Of a stretch of DNA of 35,673 nucleotides, positions 25,797 through 34,180 are shown in pieces. Numbering within the stretch: position 1 is the stretch's first letter; each line of letters begins with the position of its first letter. The notes under the pieces are model-generated. The model saw only the letters and a list, made by a program, of their open reading frames with translations. It had not been told where the DNA came from and made no database searches. This DNA comes from Candidatus Freyrarchaeum guaymasense (GTDB lineage: Archaea > Asgardarchaeota > Jordarchaeia > Jordarchaeales > Freyrarchaeaceae). The DNA lies in assembly GCA_030587405.1 (NCBI GenBank), contig JAUQZD010000033.1, positions 1 through 35,673 on the forward strand, read 5' to 3'. Position numbers and translations under genes: made by a program.

Positions 25797-26549
25797 GATT
25801 GGGGGGCTGAAGTTGCTACGATAGCGATGTCCACCTCCCCTGAGGGGGTTGCGACGATATTCTCGTCGACGAGGGATGACGCTATAAGCAGGGTTTTGGA
25901 GTACGCGGGAAAGATCCAGAAGGTTATCGTCGTGCTTGTAACAGCCCACACCGAGAGGGAGTTCAACTACAGGGTTAAGGTGATGGGGGAGATAGTAAGG
26001 GAGACGGGTGGCATGGACCTGATCGAGGAGGGAGTGGTTAGGGTTAGGTCGGCGAGCTACGCTGAGGGTGTTAGGAATATGTGGGGGAGTGCGGCGTTCC
26101 GCTTCACCTCATGCTTCCAGAGCACTCATGGAGGCATGGATACGACCGCCATGGCGTTGAGGGTCGCAAAGGTGAACAGGCCCATCAAGCTTAAGTACAT
26201 TGAAAAGGAGCTCATAGGGGGTGACGGAGGGGAGGGGATATGGACTACCAGCTTCGAGCATGGCCACTTCCAGCACTTAGAGGTTCCAACGGTGTACGAC
26301 CCTACAGACCCGGAGTCGTGTAAGGGTTTCGCAGACTACTTAAAGAAGTGTAACGAAGCGGACGTGCAACACAGTCTTGGAACTCCCTTCTTCATAATAG
26401 GGGACGAACTCCACGACTGGTTTGGACCTTACTGTAACAACTATCAGGTGTGGCTCCGCAGAATCAAGAGAGCCTTCGACCCGAACGACACGTCAGACCC
26501 CGGACACTATGTATCGTCAAAGGGAGGCGGGAGAGATGTAGCCTTGTAG
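25797..26549 (+). pseudogene. FAD-linked oxidase, C-terminal part only (5' truncated)
   Basis: The 240-codon frame (ATG 25827) is clearly the C-terminal half of an FAD-linked oxidase of the glycolate-oxidase/vanillyl-alcohol-oxidase type. The ending LRRIKRAFDPNDTSDPGHYVS is the hallmark that closes these proteins. Coding similarity continues upstream of the ATG (GAEVATIAMSTSPEG) to a TAG at about 25794-25796, where it stops. The N-terminal FAD-binding PP-loop domain of about 200-250 residues is absent. The AT-rich block just upstream may be the junction of the deletion. A short form might still be translated, but without the FAD domain it should not be an oxidase. Whether the lost half lies elsewhere in the genome is unknown. 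Confidence 0.7.
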
Positions 26550-26924
26550 CACGCAGCATTAAATGGCTAGGAAAGCGAACGACGCAACCATCTCACTTAC
26601 GCGTCATCGGTGACTCGCTCCAACATTTAACCATCTTGATCTTTGACTAAGTAAAATCCCTTAGAAATGCCTTTTTCCAGACTTCCAGAGAGTTCCGCCT
26701 CTTCTCATTGTTGATTTTCGCGTTAAGTTGCATGTGCCGGGAGCGTCTTTTCTCCGTTAATCCTAGTGCTTTAATGTAATGTATAGACGTGGCTTTATGC
26801 TCAAACTTGGAATGTCTTCTAAATTTGGCTTTCAATGTGGTGGGAAATCTCATTGTAAACAATAAAATTTATTTATATTTAGGAGAAAGATGGTTATTAA
26901 TGGTTTTTCTCTGGGGGGGTTCGT
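26550..26924. other. Intergenic with promoter-like AT stretch
   Basis: The only recognisable element is a TATA-like TTTATTTATATTT (26868-26880), 45-57 bases before the TTG at 26925, which would serve the V4R gene. No gene, tRNA or repeat was seen in the rest. Confidence 0.4.
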
Positions 26925-27437
26925 TTGGAGGTGAAGGGGTGGAGTTACTATTACCCTGTAAGTGGGAAGATCAATCTTGAGGCATATCTTTCCATAACTC
27001 AAGCGCTGATAGACTACCTTTTAGAGAAGGAGGGAGACGTCTCGGCGGCTATAAGGGAAGGCTGGAATGTTGGGAGGAGGGCGGGGGCGAGGTTCCTCGT
27101 CAGGTACTCTGATAAGATCAGGAAGCACGGTGGAGACTTGCATGGCCTCGCTAAGATTTTTGATACGATGTACGAGTCTCTTTCCAGTAAGAAGTTTGAC
27201 AAGATACGTGTGTCGCCGGAAGAGGGGCTTATAATCTTTGAGGACTACAATTGCCCGCTGTGTAAGGGCTTCATCTTGCCTGAAGAGTTCAGGGAGGAGG
27301 GAAGGGCCTGCATCCAAGTGGACGGGCTCTTCACCGAAATATGTCGTCTCATAGGCTTCAACGCTGAGTCCTGGGAGACTAAGTGCAGGGCTGCAGGGCA
27401 CGAATGCTGCAGGCACGAGCTAAAAATAACCAGGTAG
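26925..27437 (+). CDS. V4R-domain (4-vinyl reductase-like) small-molecule-binding protein
   Basis: A 170-residue protein of the V4R/hydrocarbon-binding group. It has an N-terminal helical region (to about 90), then a beta-rich part ending in a conserved Cys/His cluster: CPLC (110-113), C154, and GHECCRHEL with C161, C162 and H164. V4R domains bind small hydrophobic or signalling molecules in archaeal regulators and in bacteriochlorophyll enzymes. The Cys/His cluster suggests a zinc or thiol site. Here the domain stands alone, with no attached DNA-binding part. The TTG start at 26925 is set by the frame; a GTG two codons later is possible. The next gene is a paralogue in the same orientation 66 bases downstream by its likely start, so they may be co-transcribed. 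Confidence 0.75.
   Translation: MEVKGWSYYYPVSGKINLEAYLSITQALIDYLLEKEGDVSAAIREGWNVGRRAGARFLVRYSDKIRKHGGDLHGLAKIFDTMYESLSSKKFDKIRVSPEEGLIIFEDYNCPLCKGFILPEEFREEGRACIQVDGLFTEICRLIGFNAESWETKCRAAGHECCRHELKITR
27353..27418 (+). repeat. 66-bp identical tract, copy 1
   Basis: Identical, by direct reading, to 27961-28026. Both copies lie at the 3' end of the two V4R genes and encode GFNAESWETKCRAAGHECC plus RHE. Bases outside it differ at once. Confidence 0.85.
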
Positions 27438-27502
27438 CCTGAAAACGTGAAGGGATACGCCTTGTTAGGGTCAACATGGTAAAATCATTTATTTTATGCT
27501 TT

Positions 27503-28045
27503 ATGGAGGACGAGTTTGCGGAGGATGATTTTATGGGGTTAAAAGGTCGAATCGCCTGGCACGTTGTCGCTAAGAAGATTGATTTAGACTCGGCTATTGC
27601 GATGTTGCTCGCCACTTTCGAGTACCTTATGGAGAGAGAGGGGGACGCCGAGAAGGCCACCGTTGCCCTTTGGAACTTGGGGAGAAAGGCCGGGGCGAGA
27701 ATGCTTACAAAGTATGCTGAGCATATAGGGAAGCATGCTGTCGAGTTTTACGAATTCGCGAAAACCTACGATTTCGCATACTACTTTTATACTGGTAAAA
27801 AGTTCGACAAAGTTACCGTGATCCCCGAGGAGGGGAAGATAGTGTACGAGGACTACGGTTGCCCCCTCTGCAAGGGAGTACTTGCACCCAAAGAGATTAG
27901 GGAGAACGTAAGGTTGTGCATACTCATCGATGGAATATTTACTGAGGTCTGCCAGCTTAGAGGCTTCAACGCTGAGTCCTGGGAGACTAAGTGCAGGGCT
28001 GCAGGGCACGAATGCTGCAGGCACGAACTGAGACTGATAGATTAG
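27503..28045 (+). CDS. V4R-domain protein, paralogue of the upstream gene
   Basis: About 180 residues from ATG 27503 (MEDEFAEDDFMG). A frame start at 27476 adds nine hydrophobic residues and has no ribosome site; ATG 27533 is also possible. It shares the whole layout with the protein at 26925: REGDAEKA, GRKAGARMLTKY, KKFDKVTV, EDYGCPLCKGV, and the terminal GFNAESWETKCRAAGHECC. Through that last part the DNA of the two genes is identical for 66 bases, although the rest has diverged clearly. Ligand and partner are unknown; pairing suggests a heterodimer or two ligand specificities. A helical region precedes the V4R part. Confidence 0.75.
   Translation: MEDEFAEDDFMGLKGRIAWHVVAKKIDLDSAIAMLLATFEYLMEREGDAEKATVALWNLGRKAGARMLTKYAEHIGKHAVEFYEFAKTYDFAYYFYTGKKFDKVTVIPEEGKIVYEDYGCPLCKGVLAPKEIRENVRLCILIDGIFTEVCQLRGFNAESWETKCRAAGHECCRHELRLID
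27961..28026 (+). repeat. 66-bp identical tract, copy 2
   Basis: Second copy of the tract at 27353-27418, in the downstream V4R gene. The shared Cys/His motif is the conserved core of the domain. Confidence 0.85.
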
Positions 28046-28230
28046 CCATCAAGGACGAACACGAATAACCGGAACAATTTACGTTAAAACTTCTGGGATA
28101 GAGGCTAATTATGGACGTTTTAACAGAAGGATGCATGGAAACGAAGCGTCTTTTCAACATTTTGCATCCGTCTGACAGCTTAAGCGTGTTCTTTTTCCTA
28201 CTAGTTGAAGAAAAAAGAGAGGGATCGTGT

Positions 28231-29040
28231 TTATTCTCCTTTAAACTGTGGTGCACGCTTCTCCAAGAACGCCATGACCCCTTCCATTGCATCCTTGCTC
28301 GAGCTTGCTATAGAGGCAAGGGCTGCCTCGAGTATCAGTCCTGTGTTGAGTGGAGCTTCCGCTCCAAAGTTGAGGGCGTACTTCGTGACGCGCTGAGCTA
28401 TAGGTGGTCCCTGCGCCAGCTTCATGGCGAACGCCTTGACCTCCTCCTCAAACCTATCCCGTGGAACCACCTTGTTAACCAAGCCTATCCTGTAGGCTTC
28501 CTCCGCGCTTATCGGCTCAGCTAGAAGGCAGAGCTCCTTGGCCTTCGCTAGCCCTACGAGGCGTGTCAGCCTCTGGGTTCCACCCCAACCCGGGATTATC
28601 CCTCTCTGAAGTTCGGGCTGACCTATCTGAGCATCCTCAACTGCTATCCTGAAATCGCATGCGGCGGCGAGCTCGCATCCCCCACCCAGAGCGTAACCGT
28701 TAATAGCAGCTATAACTATCTTTGGGAACCTCTCGATCTTCTGCGTCACCTTCGCCATGTACATTGCGGTCTCGACCATCGCGGCAACCTGCGGAACCCC
28801 TAGTGTCTGGGGTAGCGTGATCGTCGGCGGCTCCTTGAGGTCGGCTCCAGCTGAGAAGAACCTTTCGCCAGACCCGGTGATTATAACCACGCGAGCATCC
28901 TTGTCAAACCACAATTCATCTAACGCCTTGTCGAGCTCGTCTATAAGCTTCTGGTTTATGGCATTAGCCTTCGGCCTGTTCAGGATTATCCACGCCAAGG
29001 GCGGCTCCTTCTTCAAAATCAGGGTCTCATACTCTGACAA
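28231..29040 (-). CDS. Enoyl-CoA hydratase/isomerase (crotonase)
   Basis: 269 residues from TTG 29040, chosen because GGAGGG lies seven bases upstream and MSEYETLILKKE is a typical crotonase start. FFSAGADLKE (61-70) and the GGGCELA block (119-125) form the CoA-binding/oxyanion region. E123 and E143 (in QPELQRGIIPGWGGTQRL) match the two catalytic glutamates of rat crotonase, so hydration of 2-enoyl-CoA is likely. Length is normal. It is read opposite to the thiolase-mutase operon and sits about 3 kb from it. Together with the thiolase it supports a beta-oxidation-like route, although no acyl-CoA dehydrogenase or 3-hydroxyacyl-CoA dehydrogenase is in the window. Confidence 0.93.
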   Translation of the reverse strand: MSEYETLILKKEPPLAWIILNRPKANAINQKLIDELDKALDELWFDKDARVVIITGSGERFFSAGADLKEPPTITLPQTLGVPQVAAMVETAMYMAKVTQKIERFPKIVIAAINGYALGGGCELAAACDFRIAVEDAQIGQPELQRGIIPGWGGTQRLTRLVGLAKAKELCLLAEPISAEEAYRIGLVNKVVPRDRFEEEVKAFAMKLAQGPPIAQRVTKYALNFGAEAPLNTGLILEAALASIASSSKDAMEGVMAFLEKRAPQFKGE

Positions 29041-29086
29041 GGCACACCCTCCTTCAGATCCACGAATAGGTGGAAAATGCAACTAA

Positions 29087-29094
29087 CTTATAAG
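29087..29094 (-). promoter_or_regulatory. TATA-like box of the crotonase gene
   Basis: Palindromic CTTATAAG 47-54 bases upstream of the TTG start at 29040, compatible with a leader of about 25 bases containing the GGAGGG site. Confidence 0.5.
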
Positions 29095-29498
29095 CTTTGC
29101 CAAACAGCGTTAATGACGATAGAAAGGGAGGAGAGGTTGCCGAGGAGGAGGCAAGCGTACATTCTCGAAAACCTTAATCTTTAAGATGAAGCCGCTTTGA
29201 CTCTCATTTTAGGCGATGTAAGGCAGACACCAAAATATTCCTTGAAGGAACATGGTGGGATTAGAGGCAACTGATTCACGCCTACTTCGGAGTCAAAATA
29301 AGAGTGGTTACCTTTTAAGGAGGTTGTTGAACTTAAACTGAATTTAAAACGTTGAAAGGATCTGGAAACGGTCGGCCTTCAAAGGGTGCAAGGCTAATTT
29401 ATTAAATTTAATTTGAAAAAATGTGGAAGTTTAGGGGGATGTGTGGGGCTCATGAGGAGGAAAAGTTGGAGGAAAGCCTAATGTTTTCGGTGTTAAAG
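29095..29498. other. Intergenic, no supported gene
   Basis: This gap between two minus-strand genes has scattered coding-like words (near 29225-29310) interrupted by stops, but not enough to call a remnant. No RNA gene seen. Confidence 0.35.
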
Positions 29499-30284
29499 TT
29501 AGGTTAGCTCCCGTGATTGGGCGAATAAAACGATTTCTAGTATGGATATGATGAAGAGCATGATGAATCCTATGATCGAGCCCGGCACGTAGACCATGTA
29601 GGCTATTCCTGCAATTATTGAGAGCACTCCTATGGCTACGCTTAAACTTGGGCTGGGTAGCCCTTCTCTGAGCTTAATGAACACTACCCCGAATAATATG
29701 ATGGTCAAGCCGACCACTACAAGTCCCAGCCAGAGGGCAGGTTGGTTGACTGCTGGGACGCCGCCTGCGAGGACAATGAGGCCCACTGGCGCCTCTTCAA
29801 GGATGCCGGGTTCTATTAGGAGAAACCTTAGTATAGCTATCGAGAGAGGTGTCAGCGTGTTTTCTCCAGCAGCCGCCCCGATAAGCAGTAGTATTGGAGC
29901 CAAGACCCCGCTTATTACGCCGGATACGAGCGCCACGGTGCCCGCCGTCTCCGTATCCGTAGCCTTCCCGAGGCCGTAGAGTCCAACTCCCACGAGAATG
30001 ATGGTCACCGCGAGCAGGATGCTTAGAATGAAGGTTGCACCGATGAATCCGTCAAGCACCTCATAGACGTAGATGTTCATGAAGAAGCTCTGATGCATAA
30101 CCCATGTGAGATGAGCTTGGTCGAATACGAGGAACTGCAGGGCAACCGCAGAGTTGTAAGCGTCATTGAAAGCTATGAATGCCAAAACCCATAGGAAGCC
30201 TGCTACAGAGGATATTATGCCTAAAGCAGAGCCCACAATCCCGCCTGTAACGCTTCCACTAGCCACCCTCTCACACCCCTCCAC
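29499..30284 (-). CDS. Polytopic membrane protein, function unknown
   Basis: 261 residues dominated by hydrophobic helices. Likely membrane segments are near 15-40 (IVGSALGIISSVAGFLWVLA), 78-106 (ATFILSILLAVTIILVGVG), 116-140 (VALVSGVISGVLAPILLLIG), 160-180, 184-205 (ALWLGLVVVGLTIILFGVV), 215-235 (VAIGVLSIIAGIAYMVYV) and 238-258. There are therefore six or seven spans with short loops and no catalytic motif. Glycine-rich helices could form a compact bundle. I do not recognise the family; a general membrane protein like those common in archaeal genomes fits. No operon partner is adjacent and no signal peptide beyond the first span is needed. The start may lie a few codons downstream of ATG 30284. 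Confidence 0.6.
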   Translation of the reverse strand: MEGCERVASGSVTGGIVGSALGIISSVAGFLWVLAFIAFNDAYNSAVALQFLVFDQAHLTWVMHQSFFMNIYVYEVLDGFIGATFILSILLAVTIILVGVGLYGLGKATDTETAGTVALVSGVISGVLAPILLLIGAAAGENTLTPLSIAILRFLLIEPGILEEAPVGLIVLAGGVPAVNQPALWLGLVVVGLTIILFGVVFIKLREGLPSPSLSVAIGVLSIIAGIAYMVYVPGSIIGFIMLFIISILEIVLFAQSRELT

Positions 30285-30437
30285 CTTCTTTTTACTACTT
30301 ATTTGCTACATTTGCTAATTGATAAATTAAAATCTCTTCCGGAAAAACGCTTATTTGATTCTAAGAGAAACCCTTTAAGCTTTCAGGCTCACCCTATCTA
30401 TTAGCGATATGATGGAGAGGTAGTTGGAGGGTTTGGG

Positions 30438-31244
30438 TTGAATGTTGAGGGTGAAGTTATCAGGGAAGTTGCAAGGGTTCTCCTTAGGTCTAGGTATGCG
30501 GTAGCTTTCACCGGTGCAGGGATTTCAACGGAGTCTGGCATACCGGATTTCAGGGGGCCATCGGGGATATGGACGAAGAACCCTGAGGCTGAGAGGAGGG
30601 CGTACGAAGTCTACGGCAGGTTCCTCAGAGACCCGAAGGCTTACTGGGAGGAGGCCGTGAGTAGGCCCTCCACCCTTGGAGACCTTGAGCGTGTTCAGCC
30701 GAACCCCTCACACTATGCGCTGGCGGAGCTGGAGAAAATGGGGATTTTGAAGTGTGTGATCACCCAGAACATTGACAACCTACACCAGAAGGCGGGAAGC
30801 AGGAACGTCATAGAATTCCATGGAAACGCCTTCAAACTCCGCTGCATAAACTGTGGAAAACGGTATGGAAGAAGCGAGTTTGACATTAAGGGGATTGTGG
30901 GGAGAGGGGACGTTCCCCGGTGCAGGGACTGCGGCCACCCCTTGAAGTCTGATGTCGTCTACTTTGGAGAGCCGATCCCGCATGACGCTTACAGGGAAAG
31001 TCTCGAAGAAGTTAGAAAGTGTGACGCCATGATCGTTGCTGGAACCTCAGCGGTCGTCTACCCCGCAGCCTACCTTCCAAGGTTCGCAAAGCAAAAGCCA
31101 AACCCTGCAGTAGTCATAGAGGTCAACGCCGAACCAACACCACTCACAATAGAGGTATCCGACTACTTTATCCAAGGCACGACAGGGAATATACTCCCAA
31201 AGATAGTCGAGGAAATCAAGCGCTTGAAGGGCGGAAACCCGTAA
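30438..31244 (+). CDS. Sirtuin, NAD-dependent protein deacylase
   Basis: 268 residues from TTG 30438, six bases after GGAGGG. TGAGISTESGIPDFRGPSGIW (25-45) binds NAD; TQNIDNLHQKAG (109-120) holds the QNID ribose/catalytic motif; EFHGN gives catalytic H128. The zinc module has C136, C139, C162 and C165. VVYFGEPIP, VAGTSAVVYPAAYLP and VEVNAEPTP close the Rossmann domain. All catalytic parts are intact, so NAD-dependent deacylation is expected. Archaeal relatives deacetylate Alba and acyl-CoA synthetases; the latter would fit acyl-CoA metabolism nearby but is inference. There is no adjacent acetyltransferase gene. Confidence 0.95.
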   Translation: MNVEGEVIREVARVLLRSRYAVAFTGAGISTESGIPDFRGPSGIWTKNPEAERRAYEVYGRFLRDPKAYWEEAVSRPSTLGDLERVQPNPSHYALAELEKMGILKCVITQNIDNLHQKAGSRNVIEFHGNAFKLRCINCGKRYGRSEFDIKGIVGRGDVPRCRDCGHPLKSDVVYFGEPIPHDAYRESLEEVRKCDAMIVAGTSAVVYPAAYLPRFAKQKPNPAVVIEVNAEPTPLTIEVSDYFIQGTTGNILPKIVEEIKRLKGGNP

Positions 31245-31426
31245 GGTTACTGCTAACGGGAGCCCACACCCCAGTTAGAGGGAAGCATCAGCGCTTGAAG
31301 GGCGCTTTCACGTTCGCCTCCACCAGCCCACATCGAACTTCCGCCTCACAGTCTCAATCCTTCAACGCTGAACAACCTCATTAGATACGGTTGAAGGGGA
31401 CAGGGCGCTGACAGCGCTCATCCGCC

Positions 31427-31819
31427 TCAAATCTCTCTTAGGCTCAGCGTGTCCACGTAACCCTTTACCTTCCTTCTAAGCTTCTCGTCTTCCGTAACGA
31501 GCGTGAGGTTGTTGTTTTTGGCTGCGAAGACGTAGGAAGCATCGTAAAATGTGACCTCGAACCTAATAGCGATGTCAACCACTTCTCTCTCATGGCAGTC
31601 TATTTTAACCGTTTTAAGCAACCTTAACACTCTCTTAATCAAGCCGATTAGTTGAGCGATTTCCTCGTCGTCCACGTCCTTTAGCAGGCGCCTCCTCTTC
31701 CACAGGATGTTTCCCACCTCGTACACGGCTAAGTCTATGGTGTAGTTCCCGTGTAGAGCCCTCACCTTCCTCTCCACCAGCGCTTCGAATATCGAGGAGG
31801 CGTCAAAGAGGAAGCTCAT
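31427..31819 (-). CDS. VapC-type PIN-domain toxin ribonuclease
   Basis: 130 residues of a PIN domain. D6 in FLFDASSI, E34 in YEVGN, D93 in FYDASYVFAA and D111 in VTEDEKL are the four metal-binding acidic positions. The ATG overlaps the antitoxin stop by four bases (ATGA at 31816-31819), the classical VapBC coupling. It probably cleaves RNA when released from the antitoxin. Full-length and intact, so presumably kept active by selection. It lies at the end of the sirtuin side, convergent with nothing coding nearby except the gap after 31244. Confidence 0.92.
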   Translation of the reverse strand: MSFLFDASSIFEALVERKVRALHGNYTIDLAVYEVGNILWKRRRLLKDVDDEEIAQLIGLIKRVLRLLKTVKIDCHEREVVDIAIRFEVTFYDASYVFAAKNNNLTLVTEDEKLRRKVKGYVDTLSLREI

Positions 31820-32046
31820 CTCGACTCCCTGTCCTCCCTAACGCTCTCCACAATGAAATCCCTAGAGAACTTGCTCAAAACGGAGTTCAGCTTACCCAGC
31901 TCCTTCTCGATCTCCTCCAGCTCCCTCCTCCCCAACTCCTCCTCTATGGCCCTCCTCAGCACCTCCGAGGGCTTAATGCCAAGCTCCTCAAGCCTCCTCT
32001 TCACCTCCAAGGGCACCTTCACAGACACCGTCACATACCTACCCAT
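31816..32046 (-). CDS. VapB-type ribbon-helix-helix antitoxin
   Basis: About 76 residues from ATG 32046, preceded by GGTGGT; an upstream start at 32058 adds four residues. MGRYVTVSVKVPLEVKRRLEELG with PSEVLRRAIEEELGRRE is the ribbon-helix-helix fold: a beta strand followed by two helices, the CopG/VapB pattern. The C-terminal part (residues 45-76) is charged and would bind and mask the PIN toxin encoded next. Two inverted repeats just upstream, CTTAC-N8-GTAAG (32061-32078) and AAGGT-TT-ACCTT (32084-32095), are good operator candidates for autoregulation by the complex. Confidence 0.88.
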   Translation of the reverse strand: MGRYVTVSVKVPLEVKRRLEELGIKPSEVLRRAIEEELGRRELEEIEKELGKLNSVLSKFSRDFIVESVREDRESR

Positions 32047-32060
32047 TAAGACCACCAATA

Positions 32061-32095
32061 CTTACTACAAATGGTAAGCATTTAAGGTTTACCTT
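32061..32095 (-). promoter_or_regulatory. Two inverted repeats upstream of vapB (operator candidates)
   Basis: CTTAC-N8-GTAAG (32061-32065/32074-32078) and AAGGT-TT-ACCTT (32084-32088/32091-32095) lie 15-49 bases before the antitoxin ATG, with the promoter-like CCTTAAATG between them. Confidence 0.45.
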
Positions 32096-32114
32096 ATAGT
32101 GACGGCAGAAGGCG

Positions 32115-32143
32115 GCGGACGGCCTACCGGCTAAGCCGTCCGC
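32115..32143. other. GC-rich hairpin, 9-bp stem
   Basis: GCGGACGGC (32115-32123) pairs perfectly with GCCGTCCGC (32135-32143) around an 11-base loop. It lies in the gap between vapB and the M23-like gene (32096-32679), in which I see no other feature apart from a TATA-like TTTTTAAG near 32217. No T-run follows, so a terminator is not obvious. Confidence 0.4.
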
Positions 32144-32679
32144 AGCGTGGGCGCCCATCACCCTCAGACCCACCTGCGGCTTTCAACTCCGACTGGAGAG
32201 CCTGCAAAAGCAACAGTTTTTAAGCATAACCCTCAATAACGGTGCATGATTAGCCTTCAAACGTGAGCGCACCCCACCAACACCAACCCTACGCCTTACC
32301 ATCCTCCAAAGTCAGAGATGCTGGCGCATTCGTAACGTGTTGCATTAGTGCATGGTACATTCGCTTTGACACCTCCCTTTAGAGGATGAAGGTTTGCGGG
32401 TGGCGGCGCCTAGCCTGCAGGTGTAATGAGGTGTCAGACCGCTAGTCATGGTTGGAAGCTGAAGGCGGTAAAGCGTCCACGTGAACGGTGGCTACGAGGA
32501 ATTTGAACTAATTGAGGGTGCTAACGTTCCAGCGCTGCCCCTTGAAAGGCTAGTTGAAACGACTGGTAAGTTTTCCCATAAAATTTAAATTTTTAGGATT
32601 TGATGGTGTTTTCCATACGGTTGGTGGCAGGCTGAAGGCAGCCTTCCAGCCTGCCAACCCCTATGAGGAGATAGTGTTC

Positions 32680-33987
32680 ATGCGAAGAGCTTGTTTTCCC
32701 GTCGCGTTTCTGCTTAGTGGCATAATAGCTGGAGCTATCCTAAGCCAAGCAGTGTGGCTGGGCGGCGTAGGCTGGCCGTCAGCTTTAACGGTGCCTACTT
32801 ACTCAGCTAGCTCTCTAGGATCCGTTTCTCTAGGGTTCGTTAAGGAAACAGAGTTTACATTCACGGTCATCCCCCTAGAGGACGATGCATACTACGAAAT
32901 AATACCCTTAGGAAACCTTGGCCCGCCTGGCCACACCTTTCCAAGTGATCACATATACTTCGTGCTAAATGACGGGGTTTACAATGTGAGGGCGCCCGCC
33001 GACGGCGTCATAATAGAGATTGAAAACTGCACTGAGGAGGGTGCCTCATACCAGGACTACTCGCTCTTCATAAAACACACGGACACGTTCAAAAGCTACT
33101 TCTACCACCTTTCCGGAGTGGCTGATTGGATCATAAGCCAGACAGGGGAGATCGAAGTTGGTTGGGGAGGCGTTGAAGTCAACATACCAGTTAAGGCTGG
33201 AGACATAGTCGGTGTAGCGTCCAAACAGCCGGGAGGGTCTGTATGCCTAGACTGGGGGGCAATAGACTACGAGGTTACGCTTAGCTTCATACACCCTGAA
33301 ACTTATTACCCTGATGCGGCACACGCGGTCTGTCCACTGGACTACCTAGAGGGAAGCCTGAAGGAGAAGGCCTACTCGAAAGTTAACAGGGTTGGTGAGC
33401 CGAAAGGCGGAAAAATAGACTATGACATGCTGGGTAGGCTTAGCGGGAACTGGTTCCTTGAGGGGGCTGAGCCGTGCATCTGGAACTGGAGTACGCAACT
33501 GGCATTCGTCTACTACGTCCACAATGCCTCGCAAATGGTCGTATCGGTTGGCGGAGACCTGCTGTCTCCGCTCCCCGTCGGGGTCTTCAACGCAACAGGG
33601 CCAGACTTCAGAGAGGTCTCGGCGGAAGACGGGGTAGTAACATACTATCTAGTTGGACAGGAGCCAAGCGAGCTGAAGGGGCAGCAGTACACCCTCATCG
33701 TTCAAGTGATAGGAAGCGAGAAGATCAAGGTGGAAGCGTTTGAAGGACACCAGGAGAGGCTGACCTTCACCGAAAAAGCAAAAACATACACCAGAACCGG
33801 ACCCTATGGTCCAACCTGCGATCAAGGTCCAATGCTCGGTCAGCCAGCCCTCTCAGCCTTAGCCACACTATACTATGTACAGTACTACTCTTCCCATCAG
33901 CAGGCGGTAACACTGTACGTCGCCGCATGCGGCGTCGCTGCAGCGGCTGCAGCTGCAACGTTCATCATCCCTAAACGAATGAGGTAG
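32680..33987 (+). CDS. Membrane-anchored extracellular protein with M23/LysM-like barrel, catalytic motif missing
   Basis: 435 residues from ATG 32680, chosen because GAGGAG (32665-32670) precedes it and it opens a basic-plus-hydrophobic signal anchor (CFPVAFLLSGIIAGAILSQA, 5-24). A second membrane helix closes the C-terminus (after QQAVTLYVAACG, about 405-430) with a KRMR tail inside. The middle resembles M23 metallopeptidases: GHTFPSDHIYF (84-94), VRAPADGVIIEI (103-114), YHLSG (142-146) and VKAGDIVGVASKQPGG (171-186). However, CLDWGAID (189-196) replaces the HLHF metal motif. A peptidase activity is therefore doubtful; it may bind carbohydrate or act structurally outside the cell. C190s-region Cys residues may form disulfides. 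I know of archaeal proteins like this but not their function. Confidence 0.6.
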   Translation: MRRACFPVAFLLSGIIAGAILSQAVWLGGVGWPSALTVPTYSASSLGSVSLGFVKETEFTFTVIPLEDDAYYEIIPLGNLGPPGHTFPSDHIYFVLNDGVYNVRAPADGVIIEIENCTEEGASYQDYSLFIKHTDTFKSYFYHLSGVADWIISQTGEIEVGWGGVEVNIPVKAGDIVGVASKQPGGSVCLDWGAIDYEVTLSFIHPETYYPDAAHAVCPLDYLEGSLKEKAYSKVNRVGEPKGGKIDYDMLGRLSGNWFLEGAEPCIWNWSTQLAFVYYVHNASQMVVSVGGDLLSPLPVGVFNATGPDFREVSAEDGVVTYYLVGQEPSELKGQQYTLIVQVIGSEKIKVEAFEGHQERLTFTEKAKTYTRTGPYGPTCDQGPMLGQPALSALATLYYVQYYSSHQQAVTLYVAACGVAAAAAAATFIIPKRMR

Positions 33988-34180
33988 CGGAAACGTGGGG
34001 AAAGGCAACCCTTCTTCCCCCCTGCTTAGCCTGCCGCCTAGTTTCCATGGTTCTCAATAGCAAGAAGGAAATTAATAGAGTTAAGGAAAGACGAGTAAGG
34101 TATATTTGGCAGATCGCTGCATGTTGCTGCGTAAAGAGGAAAGGTGGTTTGTAGAGGATAGCTGCTGGGAGCGTGTTGAG

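Noticed and set aside
27021..27416. 131-codon minus-strand frame opposite the V4R gene
   Set aside because: Fully antisense to a conserved V4R protein, and the similar frame opposite the paralogue simply reflects the shared 66-bp tract.
29225..29315. Coding-like words resembling a transposase remnant
   Set aside because: Too short and interrupted by stops; no zinc ribbon or DDE motif.
32115..32143. GC hairpin as intrinsic terminator
   Set aside because: No T-run follows on either strand and archaeal termination does not need a hairpin.
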